Source: Jannaschia marina
GTDB taxonomy: Bacteria; Pseudomonadota; Alphaproteobacteria; Rhodobacterales; Rhodobacteraceae
NCBI RefSeq assembly: GCF_013404595.1
Contig: NZ_JABVAX010000003.1
Coordinates: 124,001 to 188,000 of the forward strand
DNA length: 64,000 nt
Direction of reading: 5' to 3'
Each line of letters begins with the position of its first letter. The stretch's first letter is position 1. Below, piece after piece: positions 1-10,404 of this stretch. The translations under genes were made by a program, and so were the position numbers. The notes beneath the pieces are model-generated. The model ran no database searches. It saw only the letters and a program-made list of their open reading frames with translations, and had not been told where the DNA came from.

Positions 1-465
1 GTCGTTCCCGCCGTTGGGCCAGGGGTAGGCCCCGGGCCGGATCGTGCGGAACGCATAGGCCCCCTGCGCGTCGGTCAGGCAGCGCCCGCAGCCGCCGAAG
101 CCGGGGTCGAGCGGTGCGGTGTAGCCGTCGTTTCGGTGCCTGTAGCGCCCGCCCGCGTTGGCCTGCCAGATCTCGATAAGGGCTTGCGGCACGGGCCGGC
201 CGCCCTCGTCCCGCAGGTGCCCGGTGACGATGATCTGCTCGCCGATCGCGCCGCCTGGGCCGAAGTTGCGCGTCAGGTCGGCGTCGGTCGGTCCGATCAG
301 GTCATGGCCGAAGACGGGCCCCGTCTCCTCCGACGCGGTCGAAGGAAGTTGGATCGGCGCGTGCCGCGGGCTGCGCAACGCGGTGCTGCGATAGGCGGAT
401 GCGTCGGCCGGCGGGTGCAGGCCGGTGGCGCGCGTGCGCAGGCGGCCGGTGAAGACGCCGCTCAC
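1..465 (-). CDS. pcaH: Protocatechuate 3,4-dioxygenase beta subunit, 3' end missing
   Basis: The beta subunit of the non-haem Fe(III) intradiol dioxygenase opens protocatechuate to beta-carboxymuconate in the beta-ketoadipate pathway for aromatic acids. The 155 visible residues contain family hallmarks: an EQIIVTGHLRDEGGRPVP stretch, LIEIWQANAGGRYRH, and PLDPGFGGCGRCLTD leading to RPGAYPW. The metal ligands further downstream lie outside the window. The start is a GTG whose last two bases are the first two of the pcaC stop codon (GTGA overlap). The next GTG or ATG would remove conserved N-terminal sequence. It sits directly after pcaC, so the two are co-transcribed, and pcaG is expected next, beyond the edge. 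Confidence 0.93.
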   Translation of the reverse strand, partial: MSGVFTGRLRTRATGLHPPADASAYRSTALRSPRHAPIQLPSTASEETGPVFGHDLIGPTDADLTRNFGPGGAIGEQIIVTGHLRDEGGRPVPQALIEIWQANAGGRYRHRNDGYTAPLDPGFGGCGRCLTDAQGAYAFRTIRPGAYPWPNGGND

Positions 466-839
466 TCGGCCTCCATTTCGGCAAGGGTTTTACGGATGAG
501 CTTCAGCGCATGGTTGGCGCGCGGAACGCCGGCGTAGATGGCGACATGCTGCATCGCCTCGGCCAGATCGCTGGCGCTCGCGCCTGTCCGGACGGTGGCG
601 CGGACGTGCATCGGGATCTCGTCGAAATTGCCGAGCGCGGCGAGAAGGGCGAGCGTGAGCATCGACCGCTCCCGCAGGCTGATGGCGTCCGACGCCCAGA
701 CGGTGCCCCAGGCCCCCTCGGTGATGAGATCGCGAAACGGCGCGTCGAGCGCACTGGCCGCAGCCTCCGTCCGGTCCACATGGGCGTCGCCCAGCACGGC
801 GCGGCGCGTGGCCTCGCCCGTCTGTCGTCGATCGGTCAT
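462..839 (-). CDS. pcaC: 4-carboxymuconolactone decarboxylase
   Basis: PcaC decarboxylates gamma-carboxymuconolactone to beta-ketoadipate enol-lactone, the step two after ring opening by PcaGH. The protein is 125 residues, the normal size for this small all-helical AhpD-like family, with the conserved core ITEGAWGTVWASDAISLRER, then LLAALGNFDEIPMHVRA and AIYAGVPRANHAL. The ATG at 839 gives the start MTDRRQTGE, typical of the family; a longer upstream reading frame is non-homologous. It is the first visible gene of a pca operon running off the left edge and overlaps pcaH by four bases. Confidence 0.93.
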   Translation of the reverse strand: MTDRRQTGEATRRAVLGDAHVDRTEAAASALDAPFRDLITEGAWGTVWASDAISLRERSMLTLALLAALGNFDEIPMHVRATVRTGASASDLAEAMQHVAIYAGVPRANHALKLIRKTLAEMEAE

Positions 840-984
840 GGCGGCATTGATCCCGCGCCTTGGCGGCAAGGCAAGGGAAATCGCGAGTTCGTGCGCCCGT
901 GCGCGGCGGTCACGCGGACGTGCGGTTGACTGTGCCCTTCCCGTGACCATGCTGTCATGCAGGGACGGGATCGGAGAACGACGG

Positions 985-1506
985 GTGTTCGGCAAAAGGT
1001 CTTCTGAACGCGAGATCCGCGCGGGTCTGCCGGTGCTCTATCCGCGGCTGTGGAGGTTCGCGCTGATCCTGTCGTCGAGCCGGGATGCGGCCGACGACCT
1101 CGCGCAGGCGACCTGCCTTCGCGCGCTCGACAAGGCCGCGGGCTACACGCCGGGCACGCGGCTCGACAGCTGGCTCTTCAAGATGGCGCAGCGGATCTGG
1201 CTCAACGAGTTGAGGTCGCAGGCCGTGCGTCGGGGCGGGGGCCTGCAACCGGTGGAGGACATCGCCCTGCCGGATCCCGGGCCGGGCGCGGAGACGAATA
1301 TTCTCGTGGGCCAGGTGTTGTCCCGCATATCGGCCCTGCCCGAGGCGCAGCGGGCAAGTGTCACACTCGTCTACGTGGAGGGCTTCAGCTATGCCGAAGC
1401 GGCGGAGATCCTGGAGGTTCCGATCGGGACGATCATGAGTCGGCTGTCGACGGCCCGCCGCAAGGTATCCGAGGCGATGGAAGATGCGAAGACGGGGACG
1501 AGCTAG
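985..1506 (+). CDS. ECF-type RNA polymerase sigma factor
   Basis: A short alternative sigma factor of about 173 residues. Region 2 is seen in LYPRLWRFALILSSSRDAADD through TCLRALDKA to TRLDSWLFKMAQRIWLNELR, and region 4 in LPEAQRASVTLVYVEGFSYA with the helix-turn-helix AAEILEVPIGTIMSRLSTAR. The GTG at 985 is preferred because GGAG lies eight bases upstream; an ATG at 949 would add 12 residues. The stop is followed after three bases by a membrane anti-sigma gene, the standard arrangement in which the anti-sigma holds the sigma factor inactive. The signal sensed cannot be read from sequence. Confidence 0.88.
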   Translation: MFGKRSSEREIRAGLPVLYPRLWRFALILSSSRDAADDLAQATCLRALDKAAGYTPGTRLDSWLFKMAQRIWLNELRSQAVRRGGGLQPVEDIALPDPGPGAETNILVGQVLSRISALPEAQRASVTLVYVEGFSYAEAAEILEVPIGTIMSRLSTARRKVSEAMEDAKTGTS

Positions 1507-1509
1507 ACC

Positions 1510-2250
1510 ATGCGCGACTTCACCGACGAGGAGTTGACCGCCGTTCTGGACGGCGAGGCCGGGGCCGCACTGGCGCGGGACGTCGAGGCGGCCGTGGCGT
1601 CCGACCCCATGCTTGCGGCGCGGATGGAGCGGCTCGCCGGGCTGACCGAGGGCCTGCCGGGGGCGATGGACCATCTTCTGTCGGCGGCCCCGGCGATGCC
1701 GGACCTGCCGCCCGAGCAGGCGATGCGGCCCGTCATCGGCCGGGCGCAGGGCGCTGCCGTCGCGGTGGCGGCGGTCATCGGGATCGGCCTTGGAAGCCTT
1801 CTGCCGGCGACGATCGCCCGCGACGCCGCCGAGCCGGGCTGGATGGACGACGTAGCGTCCTATCAGGCCCTCTACGTGCCCGAGACGCTGGCCATGGCGG
1901 CTCCGGCACCCGATGTCGCGGAGGCGCAGCTGGCCGGTCTCGGCACGCGCCTCGGGCGCGACCTGTCGGGTGCGCTCGCCGAGACGGATCTCGCGTTCCG
2001 GCGCGGGCAGATGCTGGGCTACGAGGGGCGGCCCCTGATCCAGCTGGCCTACGTCGGCCCGGCCGGTACTCCCGTCGCGCTCTGTATCGTCGCCCAGCCC
2101 GACGCCGAAGATCGCCCCACGACGGCGACGGTCCTCGAAGGGATGGCCGCCGCGCATTGGGTCGACGGCGGCTATGGCTTCCTGCTGATCGGCGGGGAGG
2201 ACCGGGATCTGATCGCCGCCGCGGCCGAGCGCTTTCGCGCCGCGCTCTGA
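1510..2250 (+). CDS. Membrane-anchored anti-sigma factor
   Basis: The partner of the ECF sigma factor just upstream. The N-terminal 70 residues (starting MRDFTDEELTAVLDGEA) have the shape of an anti-sigma domain, a single membrane helix follows at about residues 82-103 (GAAVAVAAVIGIGLGSLL), and the remaining roughly 140 residues should lie in the periplasm. The zinc-binding His-x3-Cys-x2-Cys motif of the ZAS class is absent; the only cysteine is in the periplasmic part (VALCIVAQ). Release of the sigma factor would therefore not depend on a cytoplasmic zinc redox switch. The gap of three bases implies translational coupling. The role is inferred from position and topology. Confidence 0.8.
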   Translation: MRDFTDEELTAVLDGEAGAALARDVEAAVASDPMLAARMERLAGLTEGLPGAMDHLLSAAPAMPDLPPEQAMRPVIGRAQGAAVAVAAVIGIGLGSLLPATIARDAAEPGWMDDVASYQALYVPETLAMAAPAPDVAEAQLAGLGTRLGRDLSGALAETDLAFRRGQMLGYEGRPLIQLAYVGPAGTPVALCIVAQPDAEDRPTTATVLEGMAAAHWVDGGYGFLLIGGEDRDLIAAAAERFRAAL

Positions 2251-2266
2251 CGGGGCCACGGACATG

Positions 2267-2294
2267 AAAAAGGCGGCCCCGGAGGCCGCCTTTT
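2267..2294. terminator. Bidirectional intrinsic terminator
   Basis: A hairpin with stem GGCGGCC/GGCCGCC, flanked by A-run and T-run, lies between the convergent anti-sigma gene and glnA. The T-tract on each strand suits termination in both directions. Confidence 0.85.
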
Positions 2295-2327
2295 CCGTTC
2301 GATACTCGCGGGTCGCGCCCGCCGCTC

Positions 2328-3731
2328 TCAGCAGGAGTAGTAGAGCTGGTACTCGACCGGGTGGGGCGTGTGCTCGTAGGCGTAGACCTCGTCCCACTTG
2401 AGCGCCATGTAGCCCTCGATCTGGTCCTTGGTGAACACGTCGCCGGCGATCAGGAAGTCGTGATCCTTCTCGAGCTCCTCCAGCGCCTCGCGGAGCGACG
2501 CGCAGACGGTCGGAATCGCGGCCAGTTCCTCGGCGGGCAGGTCGTAGAGATCCTTGTCCGACGGGTCGCCCGGGTGGATCTTGTTCTTGATCCCGTCGAG
2601 GCCGGCCATCAGCAGGGCCGCGAAGCAGAGGTAGGGGTTCGCCGACGGGTCGGGGAAGCGGGCCTCGACGCGCTTGGCCTTCGGGCTCTCCGTCCACGGG
2701 ATTCGGACGCAGCCCGAGCGGTTGCGGGCAGAATAGGCGCGCAGCACGGGGGCCTCGAAGCCCGGTATCAGGCGCTTGTAGGAGTTGGTCGAGGGGTTCG
2801 TGAAGGCGTTGAGGGCCTTCGCGTGCTTCAGGATGCCGCCGATGAAGAAGAGCGCCTCTTCCGACAGGTCGGCGTATTGGTCGCCGGCGAAGAGCGGCTT
2901 GCCGTCCTTCCAGATCGACATGTTGACGTGCATTCCCGTGCCGTTGTCGCCCGCGATGGGCTTCGGCATGAAGGTCGCCGACTTGCCGTAGGCGTGGGCG
3001 ACGTTGTGGATGACGTACTTGTACTTCTGCAGCTCGTCGGCCTGCTTCGTCAGGCTGTCGAAGATGAGGCCCAGCTCGTGCTGGCAGGACGCGACCTCGT
3101 GGTGGTGCTTGTCGACCTTCATGCCGATGCGCTTCATCGTGGAGAGCATCTCGGAGCGCAGGTCCATGGCACCGTCGGTCGGGTTGACGGGGAAGTAGCC
3201 GCCCTTGACGCCCGGGCGGTGACCCATGTTGCCCATCTCGTATTCGGTGCCGGTGTTCCAGGCGGCGTCGGCCGCGTCGACCTCGAAGCCGACCTTGTTC
3301 ATCGAGTTCGAGAAACGCACGTCGTCGAACAGGAAGAACTCGGCCTCGGGACCGCAGAAGAACTTGTCGCCGATGCCCGAGGAGACGAGATAGGCCTCGG
3401 CCTTCTCTGCGGTACCGCGCGGGTCGCGCTCATAGGCTTCGCCGGTGTCGGGTTCCACGACCGAGCAATGCACGCAGACGGTCTTCTCGGCGTAGAAGGG
3501 GTCGACGTAGGCGCTGTCGATGTCGAGCATCAGCTTCATGTCCGAGGCTTCGATCGACTTCCAGCCGGCGATCGACGAACCGTCGAACATGAAGCCTTCC
3601 TCGATGAAGTCCTCGTCCACGAGGTCGGCCATCACGGTGACGTGCTGAAGTTTGCCGCGCGGATCGGTAAAGCGGATGTCGACGTATTCGACGTCTTCGT
3701 CCTTGATGAGTTTCGTCAGGGCGTTTGCCAT
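2328..3731 (-). CDS. glnA: Glutamine synthetase type I
   Basis: GlnA makes glutamine from glutamate, ammonia and ATP and is the main ammonium assimilation enzyme. The protein is 467 residues, as expected for GSI. It begins [21 protein letters not shown] and has the signature [21 protein letters not shown] near the N-terminus, the ammonia and metal site region [11 protein letters not shown], the ATP loop [12 protein letters not shown], and the C-terminal [19 protein letters not shown]. The adenylylation site region ([10 protein letters not shown]) keeps its tyrosine, so covalent control by GlnE is possible. It lies 35 bases after glnB on the same strand, the glnBA operon seen in many alphaproteobacteria. 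Confidence 0.98.
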   Translation of the reverse strand: MANALTKLIKDEDVEYVDIRFTDPRGKLQHVTVMADLVDEDFIEEGFMFDGSSIAGWKSIEASDMKLMLDIDSAYVDPFYAEKTVCVHCSVVEPDTGEAYERDPRGTAEKAEAYLVSSGIGDKFFCGPEAEFFLFDDVRFSNSMNKVGFEVDAADAAWNTGTEYEMGNMGHRPGVKGGYFPVNPTDGAMDLRSEMLSTMKRIGMKVDKHHHEVASCQHELGLIFDSLTKQADELQKYKYVIHNVAHAYGKSATFMPKPIAGDNGTGMHVNMSIWKDGKPLFAGDQYADLSEEALFFIGGILKHAKALNAFTNPSTNSYKRLIPGFEAPVLRAYSARNRSGCVRIPWTESPKAKRVEARFPDPSANPYLCFAALLMAGLDGIKNKIHPGDPSDKDLYDLPAEELAAIPTVCASLREALEELEKDHDFLIAGDVFTKDQIEGYMALKWDEVYAYEHTPHPVEYQLYYSC

Positions 3732-3766
3732 GATTTCCCTTTCCCTTGGTAATCTCGTGTCTGGTG

Positions 3767-5780
<2,014 letters not shown>

Positions 5781-5784
<4 letters not shown>

Positions 5785-6278
5785 ACGCGCACCGCCGAGA
5801 GCGCGCCCGAGACCAGCTCCAGCCCGTCCACGTAGAGGGCCGAGGGCGTGTCGAGCACCAGACACCAGAGGGCGCTTCCGTCCGAGACGTCGGACCGGAT
5901 GATCGCACCGTCCACGAGACGCTGCGCCGCGACGCGGGCCTCCTTCGCGCCGAAGATCGCCTTCGCGCGCCAGTCGCGCAGGACGACCGGTTGATCCCGT
6001 GGCAGGAGGACGTCGCGCTCCGGACGTCCGCGCCCGAGCGCATGGGCCGGAAGGCGCACCATCGGCGCGCCACGCGGCGCGTCGACGCGGATCGCCTCGC
6101 GCACGACCGCCATGCCGTGGTCGCGCGTGATGACGCGGTCGCCGGCCGCGACGCTCTCGACGGGCACTTCGCCCTTGGCGGTCAGGATGCGGCTGCCGGC
6201 CGGAAGGGCGTGGCGCAGGCTCTGGTCGGCCAGGACCGGCACGCCGAGCGGAGCCGGCGGGGGGGGTAGGATATTCAT
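5781..6278 (-). CDS. Hint-domain protein, probably catalytically dead (copy 1)
   Basis: A 165-residue Hint (Hedgehog/intein) fold protein. The N-terminal block ALPAGSRILTAKGEVPVE followed by AAGDRVITRDHGM matches the opening of Rhodobacterales Hint domains, but the position normally held by the nucleophilic cysteine (CF-x-PGT) is alanine. RDQPVVLRDWRAKAIFGAKE and the C-terminal LYVDGLELVSGAL match the rest of the domain. No secretion or repeat domain is attached, unlike typical calcium-binding Hint proteins. A second relative lies 214 bases upstream. Cleavage activity is unlikely; the role is unknown. Confidence 0.75.
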
Positions 6279-6419
6279 CTGCTGCTCGTGCGATTGTTCG
6301 CTTGTTATGCCTCGAGCCTAGGACGTGCCCCGCGCGCGGTGCAGCCTTTTTCTGCCATCTCCGGCGATCGGCGGGCTTCGATGTGTCGCCCCGGTGAGGG
6401 TTGCCACAATTCGGACATG

Positions 6420-6450
6420 AAAAAGACCCGGACGCGCCTGCATCCGGGTC
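6420..6450 (-). terminator. Intrinsic terminator of the second Hint gene
   Basis: Stem GACCCGGA/TCCGGGTC with a ten-base loop, followed on the minus strand by five T. It lies 42 bases beyond the stop of the upstream Hint gene, so the two Hint genes are probably separate transcripts. Confidence 0.8.
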
Positions 6451-6491
6451 GACGTCGCGACCTGCCAGTCGGGAAACGTATCGGGTTGGCG

Positions 6492-7001
6492 TCAGCCCGC
6501 CGTCGAAATGTCGACGATGCCGTCCTCGGTGCGGCCGACCGGCGTTTCGAGGCCGTTGGCGTAGACGGTCAGCGGCGTGCCGAAGTCGAGGCGGAAGAAG
6601 TCCGCCTCTCCGAAGGCCGCGATCTGCTTGCCGTCGGCCAGGCGACGGGCGGGGACGAGGGCGGCACCGGCATCGAAGAGCGCTTCGGCGCGCCAGTCGC
6701 GCACGGCGATGTGCTGATCGCAGGCGACGGTCGTGTCGCGCTCGGGCCGGCCGAGGCCCAGGCTGTCGGTCCGGATGGAGCAGGCCGCGGCCGTCAGGCC
6801 GGTCACGGCCTTGAGGACGGACATGCCGCGCTCGCGGGTGATGACGCGGTCGCCGGCCCGCAGGTGTTCGACGGGGACTTCGCCCCGGGCGGTCAGGATC
6901 ACGGTGCCCCGGGCGATGCCGCCCTTGATCGTTTGCGCGACGACGACGGCGGCGTCGGTCTTCGCAAGGGTTTCGGCATTCTGGCGGAGCTGGACGGTCA
7001 T
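6492..7001 (-). CDS. Hint-domain protein, probably catalytically dead (copy 2)
   Basis: A 169-residue relative of the neighbouring Hint protein. It shares ILTARGEVPVE, the AGDRVITRERGMSVLKA block, LGLGRPERD, DQHIAVRDWRAEALFDAG, and a tail like TPLTVYANGLE. The catalytic cysteine region reads GGIARGTVILTA, so the nucleophile is missing here too. There is no signal peptide or partner domain. It has its own downstream terminator. Tandem Hint-only genes without a catalytic cysteine are unusual; they may act as binding modules or may be decaying copies. Confidence 0.75.
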   Translation of the reverse strand: MTVQLRQNAETLAKTDAAVVVAQTIKGGIARGTVILTARGEVPVEHLRAGDRVITRERGMSVLKAVTGLTAAACSIRTDSLGLGRPERDTTVACDQHIAVRDWRAEALFDAGAALVPARRLADGKQIAAFGEADFFRLDFGTPLTVYANGLETPVGRTEDGIVDISTAG

Positions 7002-7132
7002 GGCAGTGATCCTGTCGGTATGGCTTTGGCAGTAAAAGTTACCTGATGGTTAATTGGGGCACGATCTGGGCAAGATGCGGGACTCTTCTGGGCCTTTCCT
7101 GTCGAATTGACCGGTGCTACTGCGACATCAGT

Positions 7133-7217
7133 GCGGGTGTGGCGGAACTGGTAGACGCACCAGATTTAGGATCTGGCGCCGCAAGGCGTGGGGGTTCGAG
7201 TCCCTTCACCCGCACCA
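7133..7217 (+). tRNA. tRNA-Leu, anticodon TAG
   Basis: An 85-base class II tRNA. The acceptor GCGGGTG pairs with CACCCGC and is followed by A and an encoded CCA. The anticodon arm CCAGA-TTTAGGA-TCTGG gives anticodon TAG. The long variable arm CGCCGCAAGGCGT and the T arm GGGGGTTCGAGTCCC are complete. Confidence 0.97.
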
Positions 7218-7383
7218 CAGGTTTCTCGCGTCGACCGTCATGGTCGGGCCTGACCCGGCCCGTGCGCTGGTCCGGATCGGGAAATCCTCGGGTCGCGCCC
7301 GAGGATGATGCGCAGCGGCCCGGCGGGTCTTGACCTTCCCCGGCGTCATGGGGCCATTGGACGTCGAGGGGATGGAGGGCCGG

Positions 7384-8577
7384 ATGCGCGACGACATGAT
7401 CGAGATTTTCGAGGCCGGTGTGCGGCGGGCGGATCCGGCGGCGGCGGTGACCGACGCGCTGCCTGAGGTGACCACGCCCGATCTGATCGTCGCTCTCGGC
7501 AAGGCGGCGATCGCCATGGCGCGCGCCGCGCTCACGCGCTTCCCCGGCACGCCCTGCCTCGTGGTCACGAACCCGGAGAACGCAGCGGAACTCGACGGCG
7601 CACGCGTGATTCTCGGTGGTCATCCCGTGCCCGACGCCGGCAGCGCCGAGGCCGGTACAGCCGTCCTCGATGCCGTGGAGAGGTTGACCGAAGGGCAGCG
7701 CTGCCTCGCGCTCATCTCGGGCGGCGGTTCTGCGCTGGCGGTGGCACCGGCACCGGGCGTCACGCTCGAGGAAAAGGCCGAGGTCTCGCGCTTGCTGCTG
7801 GGAGCCGGTCTTGATGTCACGGCGATGAACCTCGTGCGTCAGAACCTCAGTCGGCTGAAGGGCGGGGGCCTCGCCCGGACCTGCGCGCCTGCGACGATGC
7901 AGGCGCTCATCCTCTCCGATGTCGTGGGCGACGATCTGGCCGCGATCGCCTCGGGCCCGACGGTGCCACCCCTCGGACCGCCCTTGCAGGCGCGCGCGGT
8001 GCTGGAGCGCGCCGACCTCTGGGGGCGCATCCCCGAAAGCTGCCGTCGCGCGCTCGCACGGGACGTGGCGGAGCCGGTGCCTCCCGTCGAGACCCGGCTG
8101 ATCGGTTCGAACCGGCTCTCGGCCGAGGCGATGCTGGCCGCGGCACCCGGGGCCACGCTCGACCCCGTCCCGCTGGAGGGCGACGTGGCCGAGGCGGCCG
8201 CGCGCGTCGCGGGCCGCGCGGCCGATGGCCCGGCGCTCACGCTCTGGGGCGGGGAGACGACCGTGGTGCTGCGCGGCGACGGGCGCGGCGGCCGCAACCA
8301 AGAGCTCGCCCTTCGCGTGGCGCGCGCCCTTGACGGATTGGGGCGGCCCTGGGCGTTCCTCTCGGGCGGCACCGACGGGCGCGACGGCCCCACGGATGCC
8401 GCCGGGGCGCTGGTCGACGACGGAACGCTGGCGCGGATCGCGGCGGCGGGCTTCGACCTCGACGCGGCGCTTGCACGCAACGACAGCTATCCATTGCTCG
8501 CGGCGGCGGGCGACCTTCTGATGACGGGCGGGACGGGCACCAATGTCGCCGACCTGCAGATCCTGCGCGTCGGCTGA
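7384..8577 (+). CDS. Glycerate 2-kinase / hydroxypyruvate reductase family protein (DUF4147-MOFRL)
   Basis: This family phosphorylates glycerate to 2-phosphoglycerate in the serine cycle and glyoxylate metabolism; older work calls members TtuD, hydroxypyruvate reductase. The roughly 397 residues contain the N-terminal DUF4147 part with VALGKAAIAMA, GGHPVPDAGSAEAG, ALISGGGSALAVAP and LSDVVGDDLAAIASGPTVP, and the C-terminal MOFRL part with LWGGETTVVLRGDGRGGRNQ and SGGTDGRDGPTDAAGA. The start at 7384 has GGAGGG close upstream; ATG at 7372 or 7348 is also possible. It follows tRNA-Leu. Confidence 0.87.
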   Translation: MRDDMIEIFEAGVRRADPAAAVTDALPEVTTPDLIVALGKAAIAMARAALTRFPGTPCLVVTNPENAAELDGARVILGGHPVPDAGSAEAGTAVLDAVERLTEGQRCLALISGGGSALAVAPAPGVTLEEKAEVSRLLLGAGLDVTAMNLVRQNLSRLKGGGLARTCAPATMQALILSDVVGDDLAAIASGPTVPPLGPPLQARAVLERADLWGRIPESCRRALARDVAEPVPPVETRLIGSNRLSAEAMLAAAPGATLDPVPLEGDVAEAAARVAGRAADGPALTLWGGETTVVLRGDGRGGRNQELALRVARALDGLGRPWAFLSGGTDGRDGPTDAAGALVDDGTLARIAAAGFDLDAALARNDSYPLLAAAGDLLMTGGTGTNVADLQILRVG

Positions 8578-8618
8578 CGGGGGCTGACAGCCGCGCGGCG
8601 GATGCTATGTCTGCGGAC

Positions 8619-9074
8619 ATGATTATCCGCTCCCTTCTCTTCCTTGCCGTGGCCGGTGCCGCCGCCGGCGCGGCCTACGTTCGCTTCGCGCCCATGGACG
8701 CCACGGCCTGGCACGTCGATCCCGCGACGGTGACGCGCAGCGGCAAGCCCAACGACTACCTCGTCTCCGAGGGCGGCGACCGCGCGCCGGTGATCGTGAC
8801 CGGCGCGACGCCCGAGGCCGCGTTGGCGCAGCTCGATGCGATTGCCACGGCGGAGAAGGGCGTGACCCGGCTCGCCGGCAGCCCGCAAGACGGTCACGTC
8901 ACCTACGTTCAACGGACGCCGCTCATGGGCTACCCCGATGCGATTTCGGTCACGGCGACGGCCGCGGGCGAGGACGTGGCGCTGCGGCTCTACAGCCGGT
9001 CGCGCTTCGGCCATTCCGATCTCGGGGTTAACGAGGCCCGGGTCGAACGCTGGCTCGCCGCCGTCGGGGAGTGA
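8619..9074 (+). CDS. DUF1499 family membrane-anchored protein
   Basis: A roughly 151-residue protein of unknown function. It has one N-terminal hydrophobic segment (IIRSLLFLAVAGAAAGAAYV), then a globular domain with the DUF1499 pattern VTYVQRTPLMGYPDAISVT and the ending LRLYSRSRFGHSDLGVNEAR. This C-terminal arrangement is strongly conserved in alphaproteobacteria. An alternative ATG 12 bases upstream (8607) would add four residues. It follows the kinase gene after a short gap on the same strand and is convergent with the next gene. The fold is known only as a domain of unknown function. Confidence 0.85.
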   Translation: MIIRSLLFLAVAGAAAGAAYVRFAPMDATAWHVDPATVTRSGKPNDYLVSEGGDRAPVIVTGATPEAALAQLDAIATAEKGVTRLAGSPQDGHVTYVQRTPLMGYPDAISVTATAAGEDVALRLYSRSRFGHSDLGVNEARVERWLAAVGE

Positions 9075-9080
9075 GCCGTC

Positions 9081-9956
9081 CTACTGTGCCCAGTCGAAGG
9101 CGTAGCTGCGCAGATCGAGCTGCGCGTTGCCGCCGCCGAAGTTCCAGCCGCCGAAATCCTCCCCGAACTCGATGTAGGCGGGGCCGACCCCCGGGGGGAT
9201 GCCTTGCGACGGCATCATCGTGCCGCCGAGATGGTTCGGTCCGAACCCCTTGGCCCAATCGAGGATCTCGAAGGTGTCCGGGTCAAAGGCGTCGACATAG
9301 CCGCCCGAGTTCACATCCCAGCTCGCCACCGGCTTCTTGCCGGCGTTCGGGTCATTCGCCCGGGCGGTGGCGAGGATCGTGCGGGTCACGCGCCGCCCCG
9401 CCTCCGGTCGCGTCAGCGCCCAGTCGCCGTGGAAGCGCCATGTCGCCAGAGCGGATCCCCCGTCGAGCCAGCCGGGGCGCGGCACCCCGCGCAGGATGGC
9501 CAGATCGTGGGTTTCCGGCACGGGGCAGGGCGGGCCGTCGAACTCGTCTTCCGTGAGCGGCACGACGGCCCAGGCGAGGTCGAGGATGTCCCACATTCGA
9601 TGCAGGCGCGGATGCGCCCCGCGCGCCTGCTCCCAGAGGACGCGCAGATCGGCGTCGGCCGGCGCTGTCGCCTCCGGCGACAGGATGACGTCCCGGACGC
9701 CCGGGGTGATGACCGGCCCGCCGTCGTTCTGATCTGCCGGGGTGCCGAAGAAGGCGATCGCGTGGACGTCGCTGCCCGGCGCGGCATAACCCTCCGGCAG
9801 TCGCAGGGTGAAGCCGTGCTGCATCGGATAGCCGGTGTTCGGGTCGAGCGGCCACTGGCCGGGCGCGATCCCGGGTGGCAGGCCGAAGCACCAGCCGAGC
9901 GCGTCCGGGTGGTCGCGCCGCGCGGTGGGCGAAAGTTCGAGATCCCAGGCTTTCAC
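9081..9956 (-). CDS. Conserved protein of unknown function
   Basis: A 291-residue soluble protein with no signal peptide or membrane segment. It is rich in Trp, Gly, Pro and Asp, for example ALGWCFGLPPGIAPG near the N-terminus and a glycine- and aromatic-rich C-terminus with FGPNHLGGTMMPSQGIPPG and EFGEDFGGWNFGGGNAQ. The latter recalls DUF1963-like proteins, but not enough to assign it. The GTG at 9956 is chosen because AAGGA lies upstream and the codon falls just after the GNAT stop; an ATG at 9980 would overlap that gene. It is the last gene of a three-gene minus-strand cluster. Confidence 0.7.
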   Translation of the reverse strand: MKAWDLELSPTARRDHPDALGWCFGLPPGIAPGQWPLDPNTGYPMQHGFTLRLPEGYAAPGSDVHAIAFFGTPADQNDGGPVITPGVRDVILSPEATAPADADLRVLWEQARGAHPRLHRMWDILDLAWAVVPLTEDEFDGPPCPVPETHDLAILRGVPRPGWLDGGSALATWRFHGDWALTRPEAGRRVTRTILATARANDPNAGKKPVASWDVNSGGYVDAFDPDTFEILDWAKGFGPNHLGGTMMPSQGIPPGVGPAYIEFGEDFGGWNFGGGNAQLDLRSYAFDWAQ

Positions 9957-9957
9957 G

Positions 9958-10404
9958 TCATGTCCTTTTTTCGTCCGCATCCCATGCGAGCCGTACGTCG
10001 GACAGCCCCTCCTCGTTGTCGCCCTCCGAGCGGGCGATCTCGCGGAAGCCGGCGGTGGCGTAGAAGGTTCGTGCCGGCATGTTCGCGCGGAACGTCCAGA
10101 GCGTGACGCGTTCCTGCCCCGCCATCGCCGCCGCGAGGAGCATCCGGCCGTGTCCGCGCCCGCGAGCCATGGCACGGACGTAGAGCGCGGTCACGACCGT
10201 TTCGTCGCGTAGGCAGAATCCCGCGATGCCTTCCCCGTCCTCCGCCACCCAGCCCGGGCAGGCCGCCAGGCGTCCGCGCCAGAACGTCAGCATCGCGTCG
10301 TCGGAGTGCAGCCGCGGCATCCAGGGCGTCGCTTCGATCCACTCCGCGAGGATCGCCACGCAGGCTGCCGCGTCGCCGGTCCTGGCAGGGCGGATCGGCA
10401 TCAT
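9958..10404 (-). CDS. GNAT family N-acetyltransferase
   Basis: A 148-residue acetyl-CoA dependent acyltransferase. It starts MMPIRPARTGDAAACVAI, has VTALYVRAMARGRGHGRML, the acetyl-CoA binding loop (R/Q-x-x-G-x-G/A type, here ARGRGHG), and ends with the typical RTFYATAGFREIARSEGDNE segment. The substrate is unknown. Its first ATG shares one base with the stop of the upstream aldo-keto reductase gene, so the two are translated together. A second ATG three bases in is an equally good start. Confidence 0.88.
   Translation of the reverse strand: MMPIRPARTGDAAACVAILAEWIEATPWMPRLHSDDAMLTFWRGRLAACPGWVAEDGEGIAGFCLRDETVVTALYVRAMARGRGHGRMLLAAAMAGQERVTLWTFRANMPARTFYATAGFREIARSEGDNEEGLSDVRLAWDADEKRT

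Noticed and set aside
955..2697. A 580-codon minus-strand frame across the sigma/anti-sigma genes
   Set aside because: It is antisense to genes with clear domains and runs into glnA in the wrong frame.
2361..3752. A 463-codon plus-strand frame antisense to glnA
   Set aside because: Shadow frame; glnA motifs are on the other strand.
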